A DNA stretch of 64,000 bases from Enterobacter sp. C2 (GCF_019880405.1 NZ_CP082269.1:3038001-3102000); one strand, 5' to 3'; positions 40,267 through 50,755 are shown, counted from the stretch's first letter. Notes: generated by a model from the letters alone, not told the origin. Program-made: numbers and translations.

Positions 40267-40294
40267 TTGTCGGTGTGAGAAAAAACACCGACAA
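40267..40294 (+). terminator. Hairpin between the GH4 gene and sseA
   Basis: TTGTCGGTGT and ACACCGACAA form a perfect 10-bp stem around an A-rich loop, followed by the weak tract TCCTTTAAT. It probably reduces read-through from the PTS operon into sseA. Confidence 0.6.
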
Positions 40295-40330
40295 TCCTTT
40301 AATCAACACATTAAAGGAGGCCCACCTGCT

Positions 40331-41173
40331 ATGACTACCTCATTTTTCGTTGCTGCCGACTGGCTAATTGAACACGGCGACTCGCCTGACGTACAGATTA
40401 TTGATGCGCGCATGGCACCGGTTGGCCAGGAGCACAGGGATATGCGCGCCGAGTACCGCGCCGGACACCTTCCGGGCGCGGTCTTTTTCGATATTGAAGC
40501 CCTCTCTGACCATACCTCTTCCCTGCCCCACATGCTGCCGCGCCCGGAGGCCTTCGCCGTTGCCATGCGTGAGCTAGGCATCAGCAGCGACAAGCACCTG
40601 GTGATTTACGATGAAGGTAACCTCTACTCTGCGCCTCGGGCGTGGTGGATGCTTAAGACCTTTGGCGTGGAGCAGGTATCGATTCTGGCGGGTGGCCTGG
40701 CAGGCTGGCAGCGCGACGAGCTGCCGCTTCAGCAGGGTGACGTGACGCTGCCTGAAGCTGAGTTTGAAGCCCACTTTGACGCCGACCGTGTGAAGCGCCT
40801 CACTGACGTGCTGCTGATTAGCCATGAGAAAACAGCTCAGCTGGTAGATGCCCGTCCTGCCCCACGCTTTAACGCCGAAGCGGATGAGCCGCGTCCGGGA
40901 CTGAAGCGCGGTCATATTCCTGGGGCGCTGAACGTGCCGTGGGGCGATCTGGTGTTTGAGGGCGAGTTAAAGACCACCGACGAGCTGAGCGCTGTGTTTG
41001 GCCGTCAGGGTGTCGATCTCAACAAGCCGATTGTGGTGAGCTGTGGCTCAGGGGTTACCGCTGCCGTGGTGGCGCTGGCGCTGGAGACGCTGGGTGTAGA
41101 GGGCGTTACGCTCTATGACGGCTCATGGAGTGAATGGGGCGCGCGGGACGATCTGCCCGTTGAACCATCCTGA
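40331..41173 (+). CDS. sseA: 3-mercaptopyruvate sulfurtransferase
   Basis: Moves sulfur from 3-mercaptopyruvate to thiol acceptors. Two rhodanese domains are present; the catalytic cysteine lies in VVSCGSGVTAAVV near residue 238 in the second domain. 280 aa, close to E. coli (281). AAAGGAGG stands before the ATG. In K-12 it neighbours sseB directly; here an RpiR gene follows after 2 bp and sugar genes precede it. Confidence 0.95.
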   Translation: MTTSFFVAADWLIEHGDSPDVQIIDARMAPVGQEHRDMRAEYRAGHLPGAVFFDIEALSDHTSSLPHMLPRPEAFAVAMRELGISSDKHLVIYDEGNLYSAPRAWWMLKTFGVEQVSILAGGLAGWQRDELPLQQGDVTLPEAEFEAHFDADRVKRLTDVLLISHEKTAQLVDARPAPRFNAEADEPRPGLKRGHIPGALNVPWGDLVFEGELKTTDELSAVFGRQGVDLNKPIVVSCGSGVTAAVVALALETLGVEGVTLYDGSWSEWGARDDLPVEPS

Positions 41174-41175
41174 GC

Positions 41176-41946
41176 ATGGACAACCGCCTTGCGCCGTTGC
41201 TGTCGCGCGGCGAGTCGCTGACCCGCGCGGAGTATCGCGTGTTGGCCCATCTCACCGCCCACCCGCTTCTGGTGGGCAACATCACCGTGCGCGAGCTGGC
41301 CCAGGAGACCTTTGTCTCTACCGCCACCATCATGCGCCTGTGTCAGAAGCTGGGTTTTAGCGGCTACAGCGAGCTGATCTGGTACTGCAAGCAGCTGCTT
41401 GCCGATACGCCCCACATCGCGGTCCCGGCGGATGAAACCGCCGATCTCTCGCTGCGGTTTAATCAGTTTATTGCTAACTACCAGCAGACCTTTCGCTGGG
41501 CGACGGAGGAGAAGCGCCGTTGTTTCGCCGCTCTGCTGCGTGAGAAAGAGAGCTTTTTTCTCTACGGGGCGGGCTTCTCCTATCTCTTTGCGGAGTATCT
41601 CACCAAGAAACTACAGGTGCTGGGCAAGACGGCGTTTATCTCTGGGCCGGGAGACAGCCGCAATATTTTTCTCAGCAACGCCGCCCGCTATGAGGTGTTT
41701 ATTGCCGTCTCCCGCAGCGGTGAGACGGAGCAGGTGCTGGATAAAGCGCGAATAGCGAAAAACGTTGGCATGACTATCGTGGCGTTTACCCGCGCCTCGG
41801 CCAATACCCTGGCGGGCATGGCAGATCTCCATTTCGGACTGTATGACGAGGCGGTGCATTTTGCCGCCGAAGCCGCAGGAGTGACCTCGTTCGAGTCGAA
41901 CCTGGTGCTGCTGATGGATTTGCTGCTGCTGGAAGCGACGGGGTGA
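41176..41946 (+). CDS. RpiR/MurR-family transcriptional regulator
   Basis: A 256-aa sugar-responsive regulator. The N-terminal helix-turn-helix (ITVRELAQETFVSTATIMRL, residues 35-55) is followed by a SIS sugar-phosphate-binding domain (FFLYGAGFSYLFAEYL; AVSRSGETEQVLDKA). It starts 2 bp after the sseA stop and is probably cotranscribed with it. RpiR proteins usually control nearby phosphosugar genes, so the aglAB-like operon upstream of sseA is the likely target, with a sugar phosphate as ligand. Confidence 0.88.
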   Translation: MDNRLAPLLSRGESLTRAEYRVLAHLTAHPLLVGNITVRELAQETFVSTATIMRLCQKLGFSGYSELIWYCKQLLADTPHIAVPADETADLSLRFNQFIANYQQTFRWATEEKRRCFAALLREKESFFLYGAGFSYLFAEYLTKKLQVLGKTAFISGPGDSRNIFLSNAARYEVFIAVSRSGETEQVLDKARIAKNVGMTIVAFTRASANTLAGMADLHFGLYDEAVHFAAEAAGVTSFESNLVLLMDLLLLEATG

Positions 41947-41967
41947 ACGCTCACCCCGTCAGAGGAA

Positions 41968-42750
41968 CTAGATAATGCGCTGCTTGAAGTCGCGCAGGAA
42001 GCTGCCCCAGCGACGCTCGTAGAAGGGCGTAATGTGCGCCAGCATAAAGTGGCTGATGCCCTTCTCGCCTTCGGCAACGAGGCAGATGTCGACGGGCTCA
42101 TCGCCCGGCAACGTGTCGGTGGCAACGCTGCCAGCTGACTGGATAATCGCGTCGATGTCGCTGTCGGCCTCAACTTCAATGCCGATCAGCAGGTTGGGCT
42201 GGGCGTCAGCCTCCTCTTTGATAGAGCAGAGAAACGCCCGCTTGACCGTTTTCATGGTCTTAAACAGCGTCGTCAAGGAGTCAACCATCTGCGCAGGCGG
42301 CTCGGCCACCTCGGAGAGCAGCAGCGCGCTGCCGCCCTCTATGACCATCTGCTGGCTGAGGGGGTTCCCCTCCTCTTTCCCCACCAGGTGGGCGATTTCA
42401 CTCGGCGTAAACTCTTTGCCCGTCGGCAGCTTGGCGTTGAGGAACAGCGTCTCGCCGAGGGTCATCTCAAACAGGGTACGCACCGGCATTACCACGAAGG
42501 CCTGCTCATCCTCAACCGCCTGCTGTAAAGCCTCCAGGGAGGTGAAAAACGGGATCACCGAGGTGCCGTCGTCTTTCTCCCAGTGCTGAATATCCAGGGC
42601 GCTATCTTCAACCACCGTCTGGCCCTCTGCCGCCGTACCGGGAACCCAGACGGTGGAGGTCATCAGCGTGCGGAAGAACGCAGGACGGTGACCCGGCTCG
42701 GTCGCCGCCTGCTCAAGCAGGGTCTCTAATTCGTTTTTCGTTTCAGACAT
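41968..42750 (-). CDS. sseB: SseB, enhanced serine sensitivity protein
   Basis: A 260-aa cytoplasmic protein of the SseB family (N- and C-terminal SseB domains); E. coli has 258 aa. Overexpression of the E. coli gene changes serine sensitivity, but the mechanism is unknown. I chose the ATG at 42750 (MSETKNELETLLEQAATEPG), which matches E. coli. Convergent with the RpiR gene 21 bp away, probably cotranscribed with pepB across a REP. Confidence 0.93.
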   Translation of the reverse strand: MSETKNELETLLEQAATEPGHRPAFFRTLMTSTVWVPGTAAEGQTVVEDSALDIQHWEKDDGTSVIPFFTSLEALQQAVEDEQAFVVMPVRTLFEMTLGETLFLNAKLPTGKEFTPSEIAHLVGKEEGNPLSQQMVIEGGSALLLSEVAEPPAQMVDSLTTLFKTMKTVKRAFLCSIKEEADAQPNLLIGIEVEADSDIDAIIQSAGSVATDTLPGDEPVDICLVAEGEKGISHFMLAHITPFYERRWGSFLRDFKQRII

Positions 42751-42770
42751 AGACTCACAACTTCGTAAAT

Positions 42771-42802
42771 CGCCGGGTGGCACTACGCTTACCCGGCCTA
42801 CG
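42771..42802. repeat. REP-like palindrome between pepB and sseB
   Basis: CGCCGGGTGG and ACCCGGCCTACG form the REP hairpin. It separates the stop of pepB from the start of sseB. Confidence 0.65.
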
Positions 42803-42805
42803 TTA

Positions 42806-44095
42806 TTATTCCGCAGTTAACAGGTTGGCGATGGTACGCACACCCAGACCGGTTGCCCCAGCAGCCCACTGATCCACAGCCGCTTTACGGTAGGTGGCAG
42901 AGCAGTCGATATGCAACCAACCTTCACGGTAGTTCTCAACGAAGTGGGAGAGGAAACCGGCGGCGGTGCTGGCTCCCGCCGGGAAAGCGGCGCTGGCAGT
43001 GTTGTTCAGTTCGGCAAAGTTAGACGGCAGCTGGCTGCGGTGGAACTCCGCCAGCGGCAAACGCCAGAACGGCTCGTTCTCCGCGCTGGCGCTGGCCAGC
43101 AGGCGATTTGCCAGCTTGTCATCGAAGCTCAGCAGCGCGTGGTAGTCGTTGCCAAGGGCGGTTTTTGCCGCGCCGGTCAGCGTTGCCGCGTCGATAATCA
43201 GCTCTGGATTTTGCTTCACCGCGTCGATCAGGCCATCGGCTAGCACCAGACGGCCTTCGGCGTCGGTATTCATGATCTCAACGGTTTTGCCGTTGCGGTA
43301 GCGAATGATGTCGCCAAGCTTGAAGGCGTTGCCGCTGATCAGGTTATCTGCGCAGCAGAGGTAGAGCTTCACGCGTTTGTTCAGGCCACGCGTAATGGCA
43401 AATGCCAGCGCGCCGGTGACCATGGCTGCGCCGCCCATATCGGACTTCATCGAGTCCATAAAAGCACTCTGCTTGATGCTGTAGCCGCCGGAGTCAAAGG
43501 TGACGCCTTTGCCAACCAGGCAGGCATAGACCGGGGCGTTTTTATCGCCGGTGGGGTTGTAGTCCAGCGCCAGCAGAACCGGCGTGCGCTCGGAGCCGCG
43601 GCCAACGGTATAGATCCCCATGTAGTTCTGCTCGCGCAGATCTTCACCTTTTGTAATGCGGTAAGAGATGTTCTCCCCGCCCACGCCGCTCAGCAGATCC
43701 ACCGCGCGCTGGGCCAGCTGCTCCGGCCCCAGCTCTTCGGGAGAGGCGTTGATGGCATCGCGCACCCAGTCGATAACGTTGCGGCGGCTCTCCAGCTCTT
43801 TCTGCTGGGCATCGTCCAGCGCAGCCCACTCAATTTTGCGGCTGCCTTTCGGCCCGCGGTAGCCCTGCCAGAATGCCCAGCTGCGGTCGACGTCCCAGCC
43901 CTCGCCTGCCAGCTGGACGTGCTTAATGCCCATGCCGTCGATTTTGCGCGCCGCGCGCTGGATCAGGCCCAGGTCGTCTGCGCCGGTAAGGTGTAGCGCA
44001 ACGCCGTCGCTGTTAATGCTGTAAGCTGCTTTCTCGCCCCAGCGCGCATCGGCGGGCTGAGTCGTCAGGGTGATTTTCATGGCTTCGGTTGTCAT
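42806..44095 (-). CDS. pepB: Aminopeptidase B
   Basis: Mn2+-dependent M17 leucyl-aminopeptidase that releases N-terminal residues from peptides. The signature [14 protein letters not shown] near residue 265 and the metal-binding lysine region [14 protein letters not shown] (near 195) are intact. I chose the ATG at 44095 ([19 protein letters not shown]), giving 429 aa against 427 in E. coli; AAGGA precedes it. It lies 65 bp after iscX. Confidence 0.96.
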   Translation of the reverse strand: MTTEAMKITLTTQPADARWGEKAAYSINSDGVALHLTGADDLGLIQRAARKIDGMGIKHVQLAGEGWDVDRSWAFWQGYRGPKGSRKIEWAALDDAQQKELESRRNVIDWVRDAINASPEELGPEQLAQRAVDLLSGVGGENISYRITKGEDLREQNYMGIYTVGRGSERTPVLLALDYNPTGDKNAPVYACLVGKGVTFDSGGYSIKQSAFMDSMKSDMGGAAMVTGALAFAITRGLNKRVKLYLCCADNLISGNAFKLGDIIRYRNGKTVEIMNTDAEGRLVLADGLIDAVKQNPELIIDAATLTGAAKTALGNDYHALLSFDDKLANRLLASASAENEPFWRLPLAEFHRSQLPSNFAELNNTASAAFPAGASTAAGFLSHFVENYREGWLHIDCSATYRKAAVDQWAAGATGLGVRTIANLLTAE

Positions 44096-44160
44096 TATTC
44101 TGTCCTTATGATCAAGCCTGCGATGTGAAAACGGGCTACCCGAAGGCAGCCCGCTGTGCA

Positions 44161-44361
44161 TTATGACGCTTCGTCTAACCAGACTAACAGAATCGCTTCC
44201 AGAATCTTTTCATTGGATGCGTTTGGTTCGTCATCAAAGTCGTCCAGTTCACAAATCCACTGGTGCATATCGGTAAAGCGCACGGTTTTCGGATCGAGAT
44301 CCGGGTAAGCGTCATACAGCGCCTCGCCGATTTCACGGCTGTCACTCCACTTCAGGCCCAT
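44161..44361 (-). CDS. iscX: IscX (YfhJ), iron-sulfur assembly accessory protein
   Basis: A 66-aa acidic protein ([21 protein letters not shown]) that binds IscS and iron and tunes cluster assembly. Last gene of the isc operon, 1 bp after fdx. Length equals E. coli. Confidence 0.96.
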   Translation of the reverse strand: MGLKWSDSREIGEALYDAYPDLDPKTVRFTDMHQWICELDDFDDEPNASNEKILEAILLVWLDEAS

Positions 44362-44362
44362 A

Positions 44363-44698
44363 TCAATGCTCCCGCGCGTGGTTAATAGTATAACGCGGCA
44401 TCTCGACCACCAGGTCTTCGTCGGTGACGCGAGCCTGACAGCTCAGACGGCTCTCCGGCTCCAGACCCCAGGCTTTATCCAGCATGTCGTCTTCGTCTTC
44501 GGTGCTCTCCGCCAGCGAGTCAAAACCTTCACGCACTACGCAGTGGCAGGTGGTGCAGGCACAGGATTTTTCGCAGGCGTGTTCAATCTCAATGCCGTTA
44601 CGCAGGGCAACGTCAAGAATGGTCTCACCGACATTCGCTTCCAGAACAGCGCCATCCGGACAGAGATCCTGATGGGGCAAAAATACAATCTTTGGCAT
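44363..44698 (-). CDS. fdx: [2Fe-2S] ferredoxin of the Isc system
   Basis: Electron donor in iron-sulfur assembly. The cluster cysteines are in [15 protein letters not shown] (near 42-51) and SRLSCQARV (near 87), the adrenodoxin-type spacing. 111 aa, as in E. coli. It starts 1 bp after the hscA stop. Confidence 0.97.
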   Translation of the reverse strand: MPKIVFLPHQDLCPDGAVLEANVGETILDVALRNGIEIEHACEKSCACTTCHCVVREGFDSLAESTEDEDDMLDKAWGLEPESRLSCQARVTDEDLVVEMPRYTINHAREH

Positions 44699-44699
44699 A

Positions 44700-46550
44700 T
44701 TAAACCTCGTCCACAGAGTGGCCCTTCAGCGCTTTACGAACCGACTGGTCCATACGGCGTGCGGCAAACTCCTGGGTTTGTTTGTCTATATTTTTAATGG
44801 CTTGCTCTATGGCGTCAGCGTCATCGCCCTCGGCGGCTACACGCAGACGTGCAGCGGCGTCGTCAATAACCTGACGTTCTGCGGCGCTTAACAGCGCGGC
44901 ATCGGTTCCGAGCGCGCTTTGCAGACTCTCCAGCACGCGCGCGGCCTCCACTTTCTGCTCCGCCAGCATTCGCGCTTTCACGTCTTCGCCAGCAAAGCTC
45001 ATGGAATCCTGGATCATGGTGGCGATTTCGCCATCGGTCAGCCCGTAGGAGGGTTTAACCTGAATTGAAGCAGCCACGCCGGTGGATTTCTCCATGGCGG
45101 TGACGCTCAGCAGGCCGTCGGCGTCCACCTGGAAGGTGACGCGAATGTGTGCCCCGCCAGCAGGCAGCGCCGGGATACCGCGCAGGGTAAAGCGCCCCAG
45201 CGAGCGGCAGTCGGCGACCAGCTCACGCTCGCCCTGCATCACGTGGATCGACATGGCGGTCTGGCCATCTTTAAAGGTGGTGAACTCCTGCGCGCGCGCC
45301 ACCGGAATGGTGGTGTTACGCGGGATCACTTTCTCTACCAGTCCACCCATGGTCTCAAGACCTAGCGACAGCGGGATCACATCCAGCAGCAGCATTTCGC
45401 TGTCCGGCTTGTTGCCGACCAGAATATCGGCCTGAATCGCCGCGCCGATGGCAACAACCTTATCGGGATCGATGGTGGTTAGCGGCTGGCGGCCAAAGAA
45501 CTCGCCGACGCGATCGCGCACCAGCGGCACGCGGGTGGAGCCCCCCACCATTACCACTTCCAGCACCTCGTCGGCCTGAACGCCTGCGTCTTTCAACGCC
45601 CGGCGGCAGGAGAGCAGCGTGCGCTTAACCAGGGTAGAGATGAGATCGTTAAACTCGGTGCGGGTGATGGTGCCCTGCCAGCCTGCCACGTTGACGTCGA
45701 CGCTTTCGGCGTCGCTGAGGGCAATTTTTGCATCGATAGCCGCGTCCAGCAGCTGGCGCTGCAGGCGCGGATCCTGACGATCGCTAATGCCCGCCAGCTC
45801 ACGAATGCGATCCGCCAGCAGGTGGTCGAAGTCATCGCCGCCCAGCGCGGAGTCGCCGCCGGTGGCCAGGACTTCAAATACCCCACGGCTCAGGCGCAGG
45901 ATAGAAATATCAAAGGTGCCGCCGCCCAGATCGTAAACGGCGATCACGCCCTCTTTGCCAGAGTCGAGGCCGTAAGCGATGGCTGCCGCCGTCGGCTCGT
46001 TAAGCAGACGCAGCACATGCAGGCCCGCCAGCCGCGCGGCGTCTTTGGTGCCCTGACGCTGGGCATCGTCAAAGTAGGCCGGGACGGTGATCACTACGCC
46101 GTCCAGCTCGCCCGCCAGCGCTTCCGTAGCACGCGCGGCCAGCGCCTTGAGAATATCGGCAGAGATGCGCACCGGGTTCAGCAGGCCCGCAGCGGTGGCG
46201 ATCATCGGCAGGCCGTTTTCGCTCGCCTGCAGCTGATACGGCAGATGCGGGTAGCGCGCCTGGATGTCGGCCAGCGAGCGGCCCATCATGCGCTTAACCG
46301 AGCTAATGGTATTAGCCGGATCGTTGACCGCATTGCTGCGCGCCTCAAAGCCCACCCGGTGGCCCTGCGGCTGATAGTGCACCACGGACGGCAACAGGTG
46401 ACGCCCGTCGCTGTCCGGCAGCGTTTGTGCCTGGCCGCTACGCACGGTAGCCACCAGAGAGTGTGTTGTACCCAGATCAATGCCCGCCGCCAGACGACGC
46501 TGGTGCGGCGCGGCACTCATGCCCGGCTCACTAATTTGTAATAAGGCCAT
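44700..46550 (-). CDS. hscA: Fe-S assembly Hsp70 chaperone HscA
   Basis: Specialised Hsp70 that releases clusters from IscU with HscB. The ATPase domain shows [12 protein letters not shown] and [18 protein letters not shown]; a substrate-binding domain begins near residue 390 ([13 protein letters not shown]) and binds the LPPVK motif of IscU. 616 aa, identical length to E. coli. 15 bp after hscB. Confidence 0.97.
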   Translation of the reverse strand: MALLQISEPGMSAAPHQRRLAAGIDLGTTHSLVATVRSGQAQTLPDSDGRHLLPSVVHYQPQGHRVGFEARSNAVNDPANTISSVKRMMGRSLADIQARYPHLPYQLQASENGLPMIATAAGLLNPVRISADILKALAARATEALAGELDGVVITVPAYFDDAQRQGTKDAARLAGLHVLRLLNEPTAAAIAYGLDSGKEGVIAVYDLGGGTFDISILRLSRGVFEVLATGGDSALGGDDFDHLLADRIRELAGISDRQDPRLQRQLLDAAIDAKIALSDAESVDVNVAGWQGTITRTEFNDLISTLVKRTLLSCRRALKDAGVQADEVLEVVMVGGSTRVPLVRDRVGEFFGRQPLTTIDPDKVVAIGAAIQADILVGNKPDSEMLLLDVIPLSLGLETMGGLVEKVIPRNTTIPVARAQEFTTFKDGQTAMSIHVMQGERELVADCRSLGRFTLRGIPALPAGGAHIRVTFQVDADGLLSVTAMEKSTGVAASIQVKPSYGLTDGEIATMIQDSMSFAGEDVKARMLAEQKVEAARVLESLQSALGTDAALLSAAERQVIDDAAARLRVAAEGDDADAIEQAIKNIDKQTQEFAARRMDQSVRKALKGHSVDEV

Positions 46551-46565
46551 GTTTGCTTCCGAAAT

Positions 46566-47081
46566 TTAAAAATCGAGCAGCTTTTCTTCGAGTTGTTCTG
46601 CTGTGCTGCGTAGTTTATCGAGAAAACGGAGTTTACGCACCGTCTCTGCGGCATCGCTCCACGACTCACCGTCAAGCTGCTCTACCATGGTCTGGTGGCG
46701 CGAGGTAAACATCGCCGCGACGCGCTTCAGAAACGCCTCAAGCCGATCGGTATCGCGGGCCTGCTCAATCTCATCCAGCTCTTCACGCAGCTCAAGCTGC
46801 TCCATCAGGAAGGCGGTGTCGCGGACGGTGTGCTGCTCGCTGGCGAGGTCGAAACCGTGCAGGGAGAGCAGATACTCGGCGCGCGGCAGCGGATGACGCA
46901 GCGTCTGCCATGCCTGGTTGATGGTTGCAGAGTGTTGGACGGCGGCAAGCTGTTCAGCGGAGGTGCCGCTGGCAAACCGGTCGGGATGGTATTGACGTTG
47001 CAGATCCTGAAAGCGGGTGGCCAGCGCCTGGGTATCCAGATGATAGCTGGCGGGCAACCCAAAGAGGGTAAAGTAATCCAT
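46566..47081 (-). CDS. hscB: Fe-S assembly J-protein HscB
   Basis: DnaJ-type cochaperone that brings IscU to HscA. The J-domain holds the HPD tripeptide in [11 protein letters not shown] near residue 32; the C-terminal half is a helical bundle that binds IscU. 171 aa as in E. coli. 72 bp after iscA. Confidence 0.97.
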   Translation of the reverse strand: MDYFTLFGLPASYHLDTQALATRFQDLQRQYHPDRFASGTSAEQLAAVQHSATINQAWQTLRHPLPRAEYLLSLHGFDLASEQHTVRDTAFLMEQLELREELDEIEQARDTDRLEAFLKRVAAMFTSRHQTMVEQLDGESWSDAAETVRKLRFLDKLRSTAEQLEEKLLDF

Positions 47082-47153
47082 AACAGTCTCGGGGTTAGGC
47101 GGGTTAAAGCAAACCCCACCGCAGAGCAGTGGGGTTGAGTCGTTCAGGCGCGG

Positions 47154-47477
47154 TTAAACGTGGAAGCTTTCGCCGCAGCCGCACTCATCTTTCACGTTCG
47201 GGTTAGTAAACTTAAACCCTTCGTTGAGGCCCTCTTTTACGAAGTCCAGCTGAGTGCCGTTCAGGAACTGCAGGCTTTTGCCATCGACCACGACCTTAAC
47301 GCCTTTGTCTTCGAACACGGTATCTTCTGCCGCAGGCTCGTCAACAAATTCCAGCACGTAGGCCATACCCGAACAGCCGGAGGTTCTCACCCCCAGGCGC
47401 AGGCCAAACCCTTTACCCCGGTTGGCCAGGAAGCTATTTACTCGCGCGGCAGCACTGTCGCTAAGGGTAATCGACAT
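47154..47477 (-). CDS. iscA: A-type iron-sulfur carrier IscA
   Basis: Carries or delivers clusters or iron. The three conserved cysteines appear in [12 protein letters not shown] (35) and [10 protein letters not shown] (99 and 101). 107 aa as in E. coli. 15 bp after iscU. Confidence 0.97.
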   Translation of the reverse strand: MSITLSDSAAARVNSFLANRGKGFGLRLGVRTSGCSGMAYVLEFVDEPAAEDTVFEDKGVKVVVDGKSLQFLNGTQLDFVKEGLNEGFKFTNPNVKDECGCGESFHV

Positions 47478-47492
47478 ACAAACCTCTGCTCG

Positions 47493-47879
47493 TTATTTCG
47501 CGTCACGTTTGCTTTTGTAGTCCGCAATCGCAGCTTTGATTGCATCTTCCGCCAGGATAGAACAGTGGATCTTAACCGGCGGCAGCTCCAGCTCATCGGC
47601 GATGTCGGTGTTTTTAATCGCCTGGGCTTCGTCCAGGGATTTACCTTTCACCCACTCGGTTACGAGGGAGCTGGAGGCGATCGCCGAGCCGCAGCCGTAG
47701 GTTTTAAAACGCGCGTCTTCAATGATGCCGTCGTTGTTCACTTTGATCTGCAGCTTCATGACGTCGCCACAGGCCGGTGCACCCACCATGCCGCTACCAA
47801 CGCTGGCGTCGCTGTTGTCGAAAGAGCCAACGTTGCGCGGGTTTTCGTAGTGATCGATTACTTTTTCGCTATAAGCCAT
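47493..47879 (-). CDS. iscU: Iron-sulfur scaffold IscU
   Basis: Scaffold on which [2Fe-2S] clusters are built from IscS sulfur. Conserved cysteines occur in GAPACGDVMKL (37), YGCGSAIASS (63) and KIHCSILAED (106), and the HscA-binding motif LPPVK is at 99-103. 128 aa as in E. coli. 27 bp after iscS. Confidence 0.98.
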   Translation of the reverse strand: MAYSEKVIDHYENPRNVGSFDNSDASVGSGMVGAPACGDVMKLQIKVNNDGIIEDARFKTYGCGSAIASSSLVTEWVKGKSLDEAQAIKNTDIADELELPPVKIHCSILAEDAIKAAIADYKSKRDAK

Positions 47880-47906
47880 TTTAAATTCTCCTGATACCGC
47901 TACCGA

Positions 47907-49121
47907 TTAATGATGAGACCATTCAATGCTGTTCAGATCCACGCCCTGCTTGAACATCTCCCACAGCGGAGAGAGGTCGCGCAGACGGCCAATGGAGTTG
48001 CGAACCAGATTGATGGTGTAGTCAATCTCTTCTTCGGTAGTGAAACGACCTAAAGAGAAACGAATAGAGCTATGTGCCAGCTCGTCAGTCATGCCCAGCG
48101 CGCGCAGCACGTAGGATGGCTCAAGGCTTGCAGAGGTACAGGCGGAACCAGAAGAGACCGCGAGATCCTTCAGCGCCATGATCAGCGACTCGCCTTCAAC
48201 GTAGTTAAAGCTGACGTTGAGGATGTTCGGTACGCCCTGCTCAAGATCGCCGTTCAGATACACTTCTTCCATATCTTTCACGCCGTCCCACAGACGGTTA
48301 CGCAGCGTACGCAGGCGTGCCATTTCGGTGTCCATCTCTTCTTTGGCGATGCGGTAGGCTTCACCCATGCCAACGATCTGGTGCACAGGCAGCGTACCGG
48401 AACGCATGCCGCGCTCGTGACCGCCACCGTGCATCTGTGCTTCGATACGAATACGCGGTTTACGACGCACGTACAGCGCGCCAATCCCTTTCGGACCGTA
48501 GATTTTGTGGCCGGAGAAGGACATCAGGTCAACTTTCAGCTGGCTCAGATCGATAGGCAGTTTGCCCACGCTCTGGGTTGCATCAACGTGGTAGATGATG
48601 CCGCGCGCACGGCACATTTCGCCGATAGTAGCGATATCCTGCATAACGCCGATTTCGTTGTTCACGTGCATGATGGAGACCAGAATGGTGTCGTCGCGCA
48701 TGGCGGCTTCCAGCTCTTTCAGGTCGATAATGCCGTTGCTCTGCGGCGCGAGATAGGTCACTTCAAACCCTTCACGCTCCAGCTGACGGCAGGTATCCAG
48801 CACGGCTTTGTGTTCGGTTTTGCTGGTGATGATGTGCTTGCCTTTTTTCTGGTAGAAGTTGGCAGCACCTTTGATCGCCAGGTTGTCAGATTCGGTTGCA
48901 CCGGAGGTGAAAACAATTTCACGCGGATCAGCGCCAACCAGCTCGGCAATCTGATTACGGGCGATATCTACCGCCTCTTCAGCATGCCAGCCAAAACGGT
49001 GTGAACGGGAAGCTGGGTTACCAAAGTTTCCGTCCAGGGTCAGACACTGCATCATTTTCTCGGCAACACGCGGATCCACCGGCGTAGTTGCGGAGTAGTC
49101 GAGATAGATCGGTAATTTCAT
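47907..49121 (-). CDS. iscS: Cysteine desulfurase IscS
   Basis: PLP enzyme that supplies sulfur for clusters and tRNA thiolation. The PLP lysine lies in [12 protein letters not shown] near 206, and the persulfide cysteine in [13 protein letters not shown] near 328. I chose the ATG at 49121 ([19 protein letters not shown]), giving 404 aa as in E. coli; the frame is open upstream into the iscR-iscS spacer. The structured spacer suggests post-transcriptional control by RyhB. Confidence 0.98.
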   Translation of the reverse strand: MKLPIYLDYSATTPVDPRVAEKMMQCLTLDGNFGNPASRSHRFGWHAEEAVDIARNQIAELVGADPREIVFTSGATESDNLAIKGAANFYQKKGKHIITSKTEHKAVLDTCRQLEREGFEVTYLAPQSNGIIDLKELEAAMRDDTILVSIMHVNNEIGVMQDIATIGEMCRARGIIYHVDATQSVGKLPIDLSQLKVDLMSFSGHKIYGPKGIGALYVRRKPRIRIEAQMHGGGHERGMRSGTLPVHQIVGMGEAYRIAKEEMDTEMARLRTLRNRLWDGVKDMEEVYLNGDLEQGVPNILNVSFNYVEGESLIMALKDLAVSSGSACTSASLEPSYVLRALGMTDELAHSSIRFSLGRFTTEEEIDYTINLVRNSIGRLRDLSPLWEMFKQGVDLNSIEWSHH

Positions 49122-49156
49122 TGCTCTATAGACTCCGTACATCGCTTCAATGCAAG

Positions 49157-49218
49157 GAACCAGGCAACCGGCTGGATGTACGGCCGACGTGGCGGAGCGT
49201 GGCGCTCCGGCCTGGTTC
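49157..49218 (-). promoter_or_regulatory. Structured iscR-iscS intergenic RNA
   Basis: An outer stem GAACCAGG/CCTGGTTC (49157-49164 with 49211-49218) encloses an inner stem GGAGCG/CGCTCC (49194-49208). In E. coli a strong structure at this junction protects the iscR part of the message after RyhB directs cleavage of iscSUA. The same role is inferred here from position and folding. Confidence 0.6.
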
Positions 49219-49238
49219 ATAAATCTTTTATGGTTTTA

Positions 49239-49730
49239 TTACGCGCGCAGTTTGACGTCGATTGAGTCCTGCGCGCGGGTGGTGCGCTGTGTTTCCTGGC
49301 TGTGCTGGCGATCGGCAACGTCCATTACTTCCTGGTTATTGACCAGTTCACCGAGGGTGATATTGTTCAGGAAGCCGGTCAGACGATCGCTCAGGTCGCG
49401 CCACAGCGCGTGGGTCAGGCACTTATCGCCGCCCTGGCAGCCGCCTTTACCCTGACAGCGGGTGGCGTCTACCGATTCGTCAACGGCGCTGATCACTTCG
49501 CCAACGGCGATGCTGTTAGCATCTTTACCTAACAGATAACCGCCGCCCGGACCACGCACGCTGGCGACCAGGCCATTCTTACGCAGGCGGGAGAAGAGCT
49601 GCTCCAGATAAGAGAGGGAGATTCCCTGACGCTCGGAGATATCAGCCAACGGCACCGGGCCCGATTCAGAGTTGAGCGCAACGTCCAGCATTGCAGTAAC
49701 GGCATAACGCCCTTTAGATGTCAGTCTCAT
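49239..49730 (-). CDS. iscR: Rrf2-family [2Fe-2S] transcriptional regulator IscR
   Basis: Senses iron-sulfur status and represses its own operon when holding a cluster. N-terminal winged helix (residues 1-60, [19 protein letters not shown]) and cluster ligands in [19 protein letters not shown] (Cys92, 98, 104, His107). 163 aa. First gene of the isc operon; two matching sites lie upstream. Confidence 0.98.
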   Translation of the reverse strand: MRLTSKGRYAVTAMLDVALNSESGPVPLADISERQGISLSYLEQLFSRLRKNGLVASVRGPGGGYLLGKDANSIAVGEVISAVDESVDATRCQGKGGCQGGDKCLTHALWRDLSDRLTGFLNNITLGELVNNQEVMDVADRQHSQETQRTTRAQDSIDVKLRA

Positions 49731-49825
49731 GTCTTACTTAACCTCAAACTCGCCCCTGCCCGGGGTTGTCGTTATATAGATAGTTATAAAAACAGTTATA
49801 AATGGTCTGTTACATAGCAGGCGCA

Positions 49826-49883
49826 AGTGTGACATTCCCGACTAAAATGGTCAACTATTTACTTGACTGTTTTAGTCAGGTAT
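49826..49883 (-). promoter_or_regulatory. iscR promoter with two tandem type 1 IscR sites
   Basis: Two adjacent 25-bp imperfect palindromes at 49859-49883 and 49834-49858 fit the type 1 consensus (ATAxxTGACTxxxxxAGTCxxxTA form), as at the E. coli iscR promoter. The proximal site overlaps a -35 TTGACC (49854-49849), with a weak -10 CACACT 17 bp further (49831-49826). This predicts autorepression by holo-IscR. Confidence 0.8.
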
Positions 49884-49904
49884 TAGGCGTTTTGTGCCGT
49901 TTTA

Positions 49905-50633
49905 TTACTCTTTATTCTTCTGCTCAATCGACGCCAGAATACCGCGCAGGATGTTCAGCTCCTGGCTCTCCGGACGTGCGCGGGTAAAGAGTCGACGCAG
50001 CTTGTTCATTACCTGTCCCGGATGATCGGGGCGGATAAAACCGGTCGCCAGCAGAGTCTGTTCAAGGTGGCCGTAGAAGCGCTCAAGGTCGTCTACCAGC
50101 GGATAAGGCGTCTCTTCCTCTGCCGGTTCAGCGTCGGCTTCCTGCGCCGCCAGCCAGGCCATGCGGACTTCATAGGCGATAACCTGTACCGCCATGGCCA
50201 GGTTCAGCGAGCTGTACTCCGGGTTTGCAGCAATAGCAACGTGGTAGTGGCACTTCTGCAACTCTTCGTTGGTCAGGCCCACGCGCTCGCGGCCAAATAC
50301 CAGCGCCACCGGCGCGTGCTGCCCTTCGCTAACGCTCTTCAGTCCGCACTCGCGCGGATCCAGCATTGGCCACGGCAGCGTACGGGAGCGCGCGCTGGTG
50401 CCCACCACCAGGCTACAACCCGCCAGCGCGTCGTCGAGGGTGTCGACAATCTGTGCGTTACCGATGACGTCGCTGGCCCCGGCGGCCAGGGCGATGGCCT
50501 GGGAGTCCGGCTTCACCAGCGGGTTAACCAGCCAAAGGTTTGTTAAGCCCATGGTTTTCATGGCGCGGGCAACGGAGCCCATGTTGCCGGTGTGAGAGGT
50601 TTCAACCAGCACGATTCGTATATTTTGCAGCAT
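49905..50633 (-). CDS. trmJ: tRNA (cytidine/uridine-2'-O-)-methyltransferase TrmJ
   Basis: SPOUT-class enzyme that 2'-O-methylates position 32 of tRNAs. The N-terminal catalytic domain contains the knot segments [17 protein letters not shown] and [17 protein letters not shown]; a C-terminal extension follows. 242 aa against 246 in E. coli. Divergent from suhB, upstream of iscR. Confidence 0.95.
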   Translation of the reverse strand: MLQNIRIVLVETSHTGNMGSVARAMKTMGLTNLWLVNPLVKPDSQAIALAAGASDVIGNAQIVDTLDDALAGCSLVVGTSARSRTLPWPMLDPRECGLKSVSEGQHAPVALVFGRERVGLTNEELQKCHYHVAIAANPEYSSLNLAMAVQVIAYEVRMAWLAAQEADAEPAEEETPYPLVDDLERFYGHLEQTLLATGFIRPDHPGQVMNKLRRLFTRARPESQELNILRGILASIEQKNKE

Positions 50634-50726
50634 AGTTTTTCAGCGTCTTAAGAATATTTGCGCATATTAGCATAAAGCAAAGACATAATCCGAACTCGCT
50701 GGTATACTCTGCGCCGTTTTCACCCC

Positions 50727-50738
50727 CGTTCTTTAACA
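50727..50738 (+). promoter_or_regulatory. boxA-like element in the suhB leader
   Basis: CGTTCTTTAACA matches the antitermination boxA consensus (TGCTCTTTAACA) closely. It lies 18 bp before the suhB start, after a -10-like TATACT at about 50702. In E. coli suhB is autoregulated through a boxA in its own leader, and the same control is inferred here. Confidence 0.65.
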
Positions 50739-50755
50739 TCCAGTGAGAGATACCG

